Shown here piece after piece: positions 1 through 9,418 of a stretch of 60,274 nt of DNA. The stretch is from Paraphysomonas bandaiensis. Taxonomy: Eukaryota > Chrysophyceae. Made by a program: the position numbers and the translations under genes. The notes under the pieces are model-generated. The model did not search any database. It worked only from the letters and a program-made list of their open reading frames with translations, and was not told where the DNA came from. Position 1 is the first letter of the stretch. Each line of letters opens with the position of its first letter. The DNA lies in the NCBI GenBank assembly GCA_965644295.1, contig CBFFRP010000230.1, positions 1-60,274 of the forward strand. The letters run 5' to 3'.

Positions 1-3000
1 AGTAATTTGAGTAACAATCACGACAATGAAAAAGACTACAAAACAGAGAAAGTGCCGCTTGAGACACGGCTACAATCTGTTACTAGAGCTCTAAAGTCTG
101 CGTCAGCAGTGGTTATCTTGATGCGAGATCTATACGGGCTCCCTCATGCACTTGAACCGATTATGGCTTTCTGGACAGTGTGTAATACCTGCTTAAACAT
201 CATATCTGAAGCACTATTTTCTGGTCTAGTGCGCATGGTTGTGGCCCGTATGTGTGCATCAGCCGTGTATCAACTGATCTCTATGACATCCCCGTCTCCT
301 CAGGATCTTTCTGCACTTGTGCACTCTCCTCAATTAACAACGACAAGTGCTGATTTTTCTCTGAATTGCTCTCTCAGCGAATCACGCATACTGAAGCCGT
401 CGTCGAACTGCATGACCTCTCCGTCGCCCATATGGAAGCAAATATCGTATGTAATAGTAGGATTACAGTTTTTGATACACGGAACGGTGTGCGGGGACTT
501 TCCAGATTCAAGTGAGCGATCTCTAAGGTGGGTAAGTAGCATTCATCAATGTCGATTTTAGTTGTTTATATGTAGTATGTTTGTGTGGTCCGAAATAATA
601 GTTTGATATGCATGCAGTCAATTGCTTCCACGCCAGAGCGAATGGACTGTCGCACTTCACGATGCGCTCATGGCATCTCTCCAACCGAATGCATCTGATG
701 TACTCAAAGAAATGTCTTCTGTTCTAGGAGAATTATTGTTTTTGTGTCTACTTGCCCAGCCATCCCCTAATGAACGGAGCTGTGTTGTGGAATCTGCTTG
801 GGACTATATATTTTCCGAGCTTGCAGAGGTATTACCTAAGTAGTAGTCTGAGCGATATTATTGCGTATATATCTTCTGCTAGAATAGTTAACTTGCATAT
901 ATATGATGCTATTTATTGTGCATATACTTTAATCTTCCACTGATTCTTCTTTTTCAGCACTTAACAAAATTCAGCGACTCGTGGTTGAAGAAGAACAACT
1001 TTGTGAATCGTTTGAATCAAATGTCAACTTCTATTAATAGTCGCTTTTCGGGGCGTCCTCCATCTAATGGAACGCACAATAGCTGTCGAAGTGTTGATTC
1101 CAGTGTAGATATCACCCAAAGTCGCCCAAGAAAGTTTAGCACTGGTGGAAGGGTATATAGCCCTCATATTGCAGCTAGAGAATCCGCCGCTCAAGCGAGT
1201 GGGGAAAGTGTTTACACTGTAGGTGATAATGTAGACTCTCTTTGCACTGTACAGAATGGATCTCAACGGTGGTTTCCGGGCACAATAACATCTCGTGCAT
1301 TACAATCTCCAGGCGTCAATAATGAATCAAAATTGTCATTTACGTTTACATACAGCATACTATTCACTGATGGGGACAAGCGTGATAACGTGAGTGCATG
1401 CAATATACGTATGACCAAAAACCGAAGTAGAATATCGAGTCGTATTTCGACAGGGCGAGTAGATTTATCTCAAAGTACAGCCCAAGATATATCAAGAGAT
1501 ACTGATTCGAGAAAGGATTCTTACCCGGCATCAAATGGCAACAGCCCATCGTCATCGACTTCTCCTCTCCCGAAAGAAACTTTTGCCGATTTTATCAAAC
1601 CCCAATCCCAGGGAGTGGGATCACCTAAATCGAAAGGTGAAGCTTTTTTTCAATCTGAAGATCGTATCAGTGGCAGCTCTGAAGATGATGAAGAAGATAA
1701 TGGTATATTTGAAATCCCTATGGTGTTGAGTCGGCCAAGTAGTTCGAATACTTCGGAGGACTGCCTGAATGATGGTTCCCCACCTATATCTCTACCCTCT
1801 TTAAAGTCCGGCATTGTCGTACCACGTATGCACTTTGAAAACTTAGATCTATCATCTGCAGTGGATCATGGAGTGGGTGGCTCTCTTTCTGGATCCTTGC
1901 TGAGGGAGTCGTCTAAGGGAAGCATTTTTGAAGATACGACGTATGATACAAGATGTGATGCGTCTTCACGAGGTACCGTGGATAAAGCAGTTGATGATTA
2001 TGTGAAGGATGATTCATTGAGTAGTATAACTCGCGTGGAGTCATGGCGTGATTCTGCGGGTTGGACGACACGTCGTTCGTCGGGTTATGGTTTGCCAAAA
2101 TCAGGACGCATGCCGTCTCATTCGTCAAGTAGCTCATTAGCGTCGCTCATGCAGATATCTAACACGCAGTCAAGTCAAGATGCATTGAAGTTGATTCAAG
2201 TTGCTGTGAACGATGTGACAATGGAAATCAAGTGGATGAATGGGTTAAGTAGTACGTTTGAAACTATTGTGAATATTCTCCTTTATCGGGTTCTCTCGGA
2301 GCCTAATTTCCGTAGGAACATCGCCAGAAGCACCAACATTACTAAATCTGTGGATGTGAATAATTCCTCTGAATCCACGAGTACTCCGTCGCGAGCAATA
2401 TCTTTGGCACCCGATTATGCAGGTGCAATTTTTGATTCGACAGCAGAAAGCATACCTGGTATGCTGGTACAGCAACTTTTATTCGGAGTGAGGGTCTATT
2501 TATCACTTGACATTGATGACATTTCCATTGCGAAAATAATGTCAACGTCCTCTTACATAGGGCCCGCAGCGACCCGTTTACTTAAGTTATCCTCACCTGC
2601 GTTTTTCTCCTCGTCGTGTTTACCTTCGCACACGAGGGACTGTGACAAAATAGCAAGTGGATCATTCGGAAATGTATACCGGGTTAAGTGTCCGGCTGAA
2701 TGCCTATACTCATGTCAGGGAAAAACGAACTGTACGCGGTTAAGCGCGTCACTAGAGAACGGTCGATCCATGATTCCCCTATTATTTTTGACGTGTTTTC
2801 GGAAATAACCTGTTTGGAAGTTTTGGCTAATAACCGTGGTGTATGCGATCTCGTGAACTTTGGAGTGCATGAGAGTGAGTTTTGGATTGTAATGGAACAA
2901 GGGAAGTGTGATATGAAAGACTGGATAATGCGAATGGCGGAAATTGGCTGTTGCGGTAATTCGTCTCTCGCAGAACAATGTAGTGCGGAGCTCAGTCCTA

Positions 3001-4730
3001 TAGATGAGCTGATATTAAAGCTGTGTGTCTTCGCCGAGTGTGTATCTATAGTCAGTTCTGTTCATGCCAAGCGTATTGTGCACTTTGACATAAAGTGCAG
3101 TAACTTTATCATACGAAATGAACCGCAATTAAATCAAATGATTGACGCGGTATTGATGAAGAAATTGTCTGGAAGTATACTTTTGGGTGACTTTGGGGAG
3201 TCTATTCACCTAGATGAATGCAACTTTGGACACAAACTTATGAAGCGAAGCAGAGGCACTCTGCCGATACAGAGCCCGGAAATGTTAAGTACGAATGAAG
3301 GCTTCCAGGGAATTAGAAATGGTCGAATTCGTGTGAATTTAGAAGATCCTTCATATGGGTGTGATGTGTGGTCATTGGGGTGCATGCTATTCGAGCTTGA
3401 AACTGGAAAGTTTTTATTTGAAAACAAGTCATGGACTGAGCTATTTTGCATGTTATGTGTTGACAAATTTACGCCCCCAGATGTCGTTGCACAACTTAAG
3501 AAGTGCGGAACTGAGGTTGAACTTTCGTCAGTTGAAAGTTCTTTTACTCTTATTTCCAGCATTATTGAAATTGCTCTCCAGCAAGTGCCAGAGGATCGAA
3601 CTTCTTTAGTCAAATTAGAATCCATTGTCCAGAACTATATTCGTCAACTACTGTCAATACGTTCTATAAAAGAGTGTTCTATGACACTTGCGAGTATTAC
3701 GTCGGCATATGTAGATACCATTGATTCGCATACCGTTACAAGTAATAGCCCGTTAGGTGTGGATGAACCATTGATGGCGCACCACTTGAGACCTGCAACG
3801 AGTGGTAGTGCGCTACACAAGTATCAGCGTGATACAGTGGTAGCATGCGAAGGCTCGTGGCTGGTAGGCACTAATGTGGCATTCAGTATTGGTCCCTCCA
3901 GTACAGGCATTGCTGATACATCTGAGCTTCCGATAACAATATGTGAATTATCCAATTCTTCAAATTTTAATACTTCTTTTGAACCCAGCGTATCAAGTCA
4001 CATGATTACCAGAATACCTGGTGTGTTTGCAATTCCTGATCATTTATCATCAGCGGATAAAACCCCTCACCCTTGTGTCATGAATCGTAGCAGTGTCGCA
4101 ATAAAACAAATGACTATGAGGTGTATATGGAATCATTTTAAATTTTCTTTTCCTGCTCTTTCTTTTGTTCAAACGATCACTAATGGGATGGACTACGAGA
4201 ATATTAGTACAATTAGAATTGCTCCTTCTAGGACGAAAACTTGTGATGAGATGACTCGTGGGTATTATTGTTATTCTTCAAGACCAGGTTCCCAGCACGA
4301 CTGTTTCCTCCATGATGAGATGGACTTTGGATCTGTTGCAGAGTCCATGAAAGCAGCTTTGAAGTTTTCACTTAGCGAAATTAGACTTGGAAGATGTGTA
4401 GCTGTATATATCGACACCGTAGCACTTAAGGGAGATAAAAGTGTAGGTGGTAAGGGTTTGGGCCCATCGTCATCGTTCAAGAATTCGGCGACTTCGCAAT
4501 CTTGTAACTCTGTGTCATCGCGCCTCTGCATTACGGTCGGCGTATTAATTGCCTGTTCGACTCATTTTGCTGCCGACGGGTCGTGTATACCTGCATGGGA
4601 GTGTATGATGGGAATTGAAAGTAAAATATCTATTCTTACCAGCAAACTGTTTCCTTGGATGGTCCCATTGTTGGATATAGATCTGTATAACAGGCTCTGT
4701 GGATGTGTTTTTAATCGTTCGAATACTTAG
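1..4730 (+). CDS. Tudor-like / serine-threonine protein kinase, 5' partial, frame break at about 2700
   Basis: The gene enters from the left edge. Exons I can join are an early one (to about 264, boundary uncertain), 378-511, 618-830 (introns GTGAGC...GCAG and GTATTA...TTTCAG) and 959 onward, which reads straight to the stop. Around 1200-1420 is a Tudor/SH3-like barrel (VGDNVDSL, RWFPGTI, ILFTDGDK, IRM). A Ser-rich linker follows, then a kinase domain: Gly loop SGSFGNVYRV (about 2652), VAIK-type YAVKRV (about 2740), catalytic loop HFDIKCSN (about 3081, HRD changed to HFD), GDFGES, SPEM and DVWSLGCMLFELETG. Catalytic Lys, Asp and Asn are present, so it is probably active. The Gly loop and the VAIK lysine lie in different frames; no GT...AG pair of suitable length reconciles them, so a 1-nt assembly error in the A5 run near 2721 or a real frameshift is likely. 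The last 350 residues are unassigned and may be a degenerate phosphatase-like fold. The substrate is unknown. Confidence 0.75.
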
Positions 4731-4731
4731 C

Positions 4732-4763
4732 GTTTCAAATGTATTGCGCAACACATTTGAAAC
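4732..4763. terminator. Perfect 11-bp stem hairpin directly after the kinase stop codon
   Basis: GTTTCAAATGT (4732-4742) pairs perfectly with ACATTTGAAAC (4753-4763) around a 10-nt loop that itself contains the palindrome TTGCGCAA. It begins one base after the TAG stop of the kinase gene, so it would form in the 3' UTR. A role in 3' end formation or mRNA stability is inference. Confidence 0.5.
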
Positions 4764-5582
4764 AATATAAAGTATAGTATTTTTTTTCTGAATTTCTATA
4801 TATGGTACATGCTACAGTTTATATGTCTTGTATATGACCATATAGTAAATGATACCTTCACCAATTTCGTTTTGATACTCGTTTTAATAATAGAATATTA
4901 TTTTTACTGGATGGTCATAATTCTGAAATTTAACACAATAACAGACGAACTCTATTCATACAACCAATCACAAGATTGTCAACGCAATATTTTCAGAAAC
5001 AATATACATGACTTAATAGCTCATTACATGTACAGGAAGAGGTTGCTATAACAGAGATGCTCCCTCTCATATATATATCCATATATAGTCATATCGGAAG
5101 GGTCATACAGAGCTCAATATGTATGTAAATTAGAATCAACTCCAACTAGTAACACCGTCTCTGCAGTGGTTGCAGTTATGATATATATTGCTACATCTAT
5201 AGATGGGGAGTGAGATATCAGCAGGCAGCATATCCTCTTATCGCCTCGGCTGGACGACTAACAGTGTAGATATTGGGGCAACCGGGATATATTGCACTAT
5301 CAAACGGGCTACATACGACAGAAGCACTTTTTTTCTTCATACACATACACAACTGGCAGTATACCGTATACATCTAGCGGTGTGTACCTCAATATGTACC
5401 TGTGGATATTATATACTCTGTACCTCTGTACTGCAGTGTACTGTGACCAGTATATCATGCTATTACAGTTCAGGACACATGCATATATCACGACTACGAG
5501 CAACACTCGACATATTCCATCCAATCACCAACCCACACCACCAGACACTGTATCCATTATCCTCTATATCCATTCCACCTCC
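4764..5582. promoter_or_regulatory. Intergenic spacer and upstream region of the GDTK-repeat gene
   Basis: No coding exon is seen. The left part (4770-5200) is plain A+T-rich DNA. From about 5330 to 5480 it carries GTATAC, GTACCT, TATATACTCTGTAC and similar words, the same vocabulary found upstream of most other genes here. I read this as the promoter/5' UTR of the gene starting at 5583. Confidence 0.4.
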
Positions 5583-6554
5583 ATGGAGCCGACAAGTAGC
5601 GTCTATCTGTTTCCCTATTCCGATAAATCTATAGCTGTATTAGGAGACACGAAACCCATTAAAGACCATCTCAAGTCACTGGGAGGTAGATTCAATAAGT
5701 CATTAAAGGGGCCCAATGATACCACTCAGCCTGGATGGATATTTATGGTGAAGTCGAAGCCTGCACTCGAGCAGCTGATTGCTCAGAAGTGTTCGGGGGG
5801 TTCATCTACAGACACACATACAGATCGTACAGAACTTATAGATAGCGCAGATCATACAGATATTGCGACTGAACCAGTGGTATCGTCCGCTGATGCTGTT
5901 GCTAAGAACATTACTTCAAATACATCTTGTCATTCCAGTCAAACTTCAGCAATCACTATTGTTCCATATTCTGAAAAATCTGTAGCTGTATTTGGTGACA
6001 CCAAGCCCGTCAAGGATAACCTGAGAGCACTCGGTGGAAGGTTTAACAAATATCTCAAAGGGCCAGATGGAGCCTCTCAACCAGGATGGGTGTTTATGAA
6101 CAAGATGAGGCCAGAATTGGAACAGCTTCTCTCCATGAAGTGCAAGTCGAATGGCCCGAATGATACATCACAGGTCACAACTGAGGCCACTAAAACTTCT
6201 CATGATCCCGACGCTGACCCGATTCGATCTACGTCAAGTGCGTCCATTGATGCATCGAAATCATCATCCCCTATTACAATTGTTTCTTATTCTGAGAAAT
6301 CCATAGCTGTATTTGGAGATACGAAGCCCATAAAAGACGATCTCAAGTCTCTAGGAGGAAGATTCAATAAATCTTTAAAGGGTCCCAATAATACCACTCA
6401 GCCTGGGTGGATATTTATGGCTAAATCGAAGCCTGCACTCGAGCAGCTGATTGCACAAAAGTTTCCATCTACGCGTGGTGGTAGCAATGATGAGGGGGAA
6501 GTAGGGAAAAAGAGACAACGTACACACGATGATTCGGGTAGTGATACCGAGTAG
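5583..6554 (+). CDS. Protein of three GDTK...LGGRFN...GWIF repeats
   Basis: Single exon, 323 residues. The ATG at 5583 is chosen because upstream codons are low-complexity and the first repeat begins a few residues later. Three copies of a domain of about 65 residues lie at roughly aa 7-70, 120-185 and 238-303. Each contains PYSEKSIAVFGDTKPIKD, then LGGRFNK.LKGP and QPGWIFM, then a Leu-rich helix ending in LEQLI. Linkers are Ser/Thr/Asp-rich. The C terminus is basic then acidic (GKKRQRTHDDSGSDTE), a possible nuclear localisation signal. From memory, this small GDTK/GGRFN/GWIF motif occurs in assorted protist, giant-virus and bacterial proteins, with no function I can name. Repeats 1 and 3 are nearly identical, especially in their second halves, while repeat 2 is diverged. 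Confidence 0.85.
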   Translation: MEPTSSVYLFPYSDKSIAVLGDTKPIKDHLKSLGGRFNKSLKGPNDTTQPGWIFMVKSKPALEQLIAQKCSGGSSTDTHTDRTELIDSADHTDIATEPVVSSADAVAKNITSNTSCHSSQTSAITIVPYSEKSVAVFGDTKPVKDNLRALGGRFNKYLKGPDGASQPGWVFMNKMRPELEQLLSMKCKSNGPNDTSQVTTEATKTSHDPDADPIRSTSSASIDASKSSSPITIVSYSEKSIAVFGDTKPIKDDLKSLGGRFNKSLKGPNNTTQPGWIFMAKSKPALEQLIAQKFPSTRGGSNDEGEVGKKRQRTHDDSGSDTE

Positions 6555-7303
6555 TCATTGCATTTGTTGTTGTGAGTTTTTTGCATCCTTCGATAAATTC
6601 TTTTTATCTTTACGAAGTTAGGAGTGTTGTATTTGGAGAGTGTTTCGTTAAGTCTTGTAGCTAATGTAACGAATTACTTTTCATGAATTTTTGAGACTCG
6701 TGTTGAGTGTTGCTGTTTGTGGACGATTATAAGCTGTAGGCTGTAGTGTCAAGGAAGTTGAATATTTAAATCATATCCTCCAATGTTCAAAGAATACCGT
6801 GATGGTTGACTGTAGTATAAGAAATAAGAACTAATATCATGATAGTAATTAATTTTTATGTCATATATTAGTTTTTAGTGTATATATACTTCATCAATAC
6901 AACTTCAAATTATATACTATAAAAATCGTATTGAATAAAGGTCGATTCTAAACATTTTTGTTGACATGCAATCGTTTGGTTAGTAGGAAAATACTTAACT
7001 CATGAAAGAATATTTGTAAGTACATCTGGCTGCGATTAGCTTACTCAAAACGCTTCGATAATAATGCTATTGATGTCATCAGCATGACCCATCACATATA
7101 CGTAGCCTAGAGCCATGAATAACTACAAAAAGCAAGGACGACAACGCACACAACAACCGGACGCTGAAATAAAGTAGTCATAGATACTACCCTGCCCTCA
7201 CATCGGCATGACTACTTTAAATACGCTAATTGCTACCACTGATAAAACAATAGACCAAGTAGCAGATATCTGAGAAGTGCAGCTACCAAACTTGGTGATT
7301 AAG
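6555..7303. other. Noncoding spacer between convergent genes
   Basis: A+T-rich sequence between the 3' ends of the GDTK-repeat gene (+) and Sec22 (-). No exon, RNA gene or recognisable repeat is seen. Confidence 0.5.
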
Positions 7304-8654
7304 CTAGTACATGGTGAACCGTATTATAAGACCTATAACTGCCAGCCCAGCCACTAAAATAAGCGGCAAGTATTGTTTAAATAAGGCCTAAATCACAAAA
7401 TTAACAGTGTACACAAGAAACAACGAAAAAAGTAATGCGCCACAAATGCATATCTTACCATTGCCGACAGTTTCTTCGCCCCCCATTTGTATTTCTTGCT
7501 GTCTTCTGCTAGGGATTTCGACATCATCGACATGTCTACAATGAAATGTCAGATCAGATGTATATTTCAACCCTACAACAAAATATATCAGTACCGTCCA
7601 ACTTGTTCCCTCTGTCCAATACGTCATCAATAGTTTTTCTCATAATATTATGAATGCTTTGAAGGTCGTCATTTAGTTTCTTCATATTAGATGACGAGTT
7701 CGGGTCCAAGTAATCGCGACGTTTCTTTTGAATGACACGATCTAAAGAATACAAACACAAACACTAAGAAAGTGCAAATTTCTAATGCACACATAAGTCA
7801 TCCCAACATAGCATCGACATCGCTTGAACCCATGTTTTAACGTACCAAATTTAATGAAAGCATACTGCCTACCCACAGTTTCCACAGTCCTTAACCAACT
7901 GAATTCAATGAATAATTAGCACATATATAGGGTCAGAGAACACGGTACAGATCTACACAGCGATGTACCAAACAAGCAATGTAGTAGACATAAGATTAAG
8001 CACTATCAGTTACTGCAGATAACAACCCTTATAATACACTTTTAAAATGATATATAATTGGCAACACAAATCTGTAACATATCGCATATCAATGAACTTA
8101 CTCATCTCCATATTCCTCTCTTAAGTCGGCCTCGAAGTCTCTACATATTTCCTCCAGAAATAAAAATGCAAGCCGCTTTGGATAGGACTTGTCCGTAAGT
8201 GTGAGGTAGCAAATACCATCATTTATCATGTAGCTACAGCACAATATTATATCACGTACGACTAAACATAATCAAATATCACATAAACAAATTGTCTAAG
8301 CATCACATTTAATAATATAAATAAATAATCAAATATCATTGCAATTATCTTACTGGAAAATATAAGGATTGGACTCGATGCTCATCTTAGCGGTGGATCG
8401 AGGGTTCAGTTTCTTAAGAATTTGTTTGGCCTGCATAAAAATAATGAAACTGAATACTAAACACGCATAAATAATATCATTATATTGACCTGGTTTTTAA
8501 ACAAATCCATTTGATCGGATGGAGTTGATGAGCTGTGCTCCATAGAGGCCACCTTATGACAACACCTCATCAATAAGATACACACTACAGCATATTAACA
8601 TACCAGAATAAGGCCATCAGTGACACGCGCGATGTAGATATTTTCAATCGGCAT
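7304..8654 (-). CDS. SEC22: Vesicle SNARE Sec22 (8 exons)
   Basis: Eight exons were joined by hand (8654-8604, 8552-8490, 8430-8354, 8233-8102, 7889-7846, 7741-7595, 7535-7459, 7387-7304); all phases agree and give 224 residues. The N-terminal longin domain starts MPIENIYIARVTDGLILVAS and includes FHYMINDGICYLTL and PKRLAFLFLEEI. The R-SNARE motif holds YLDPNSSSNMKKLNDDLQ and IMRKTIDDVLDRGNKLDD, with the zero-layer Arg in the expected VLxRG context. A single C-terminal membrane anchor (LPLILVAGLAVIGLIIRF) ends at MY-stop. Sec22 is the R-SNARE for traffic between ER and Golgi. Length and architecture match the family (about 215 aa). Introns are 38-256 nt. The donor of intron 2 is the less usual GTCAAT. 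It shares a 764-bp spacer with the hydroxylase gene in head-to-head orientation. Confidence 0.95.
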
Positions 8655-9418
8655 CTTATTCTTGATATCTACGGGTTTGGCTGATTGTGGAGGTCAGTAT
8701 ATTCTCCTTAGCTTATAATTCTAATCGCCTCTCACTGCACTCTGTGCATATATGCATACATACACTCCTGCTGCCTGTGTACACATACATACATACAGAG
8801 TACCAAGATCCCCGTACACACAGCGGAGAATATACAGCACTCCTCTACACTCCGTCCCGGCCTTCTACGGTACCCTACCGCTATGCAGCCGCACTCCAAA
8901 AACACGATTTCCTGTGTCACCAGATATCTCAAAATCTGGGTTTTATTTAGGAAAAATTCACCGAAATTGAAACTTTCATCTGAAATTTTTGTAATAATTC
9001 CATCAAATTTCTTCCAAAACTCCACAAACTCTCATCAATTTTCAACAAATATCTTCCTCCTGCAATATTCCATATCGCAGTATTCCGGTATTACGAGTAT
9101 TCTTCCAGAAGAAATCAAATTCTATTGTATGAAAATCTATGGAACATCTAGAGTACATCGAACCCATATCTGTCTGTATACATATATACATATACTAGAA
9201 GATGTGATGATGTACGTACAAGGCCTGTATGTATGTATATGCCAGGAACATGCTGCTGCGAGGAACAAACATGTGACATAACAGCAACCTAAGTGTTCAT
9301 ATATACATGTATGCTCCATACACATAATAGTCCCGATCATTCATATCAACACTATCTATTACATCTATCTCTTGTATAAGGATTCAAGTCTTATCATCAG
9401 ACTATCATACTTGCAGTC
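8655..9418. promoter_or_regulatory. Divergent promoter region, Sec22 / hydroxylase
   Basis: The spacer holds two blocks rich in ACATAC, GTATAT and TGTACA words (8740-8810 and 9160-9310, also CTGCTGC at 8768), separated by an A+T-rich block with AAATTC, GAAACTTTC and GAAATTTTT (8935-9010). No conserved coding exon fits here. The same composition recurs between the other head-to-head pairs. Confidence 0.45.

Noticed and set aside
447-468. A 22-nt GTATGT...TTACAG intron in the kinase gene
   Set aside because: Removing it creates an immediate stop; reading through in the third frame to the donor at 512 agrees with the next exon's phase.
5292-5582. Upstream extension of the GDTK-repeat ORF starting MHYQTGYIRQK
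   Set aside because: The sequence is Tyr/Thr/Ser-rich translation of promoter-like ACATAC/GTATAC DNA; the repeat domain starts right after the Met at 5583.
8687-9340. Several overlapping ORFs of 60-130 residues between Sec22 and the hydroxylase
   Set aside because: All are low-complexity His/Tyr/Ile translations of the divergent promoter; no splice-compatible conserved sequence.
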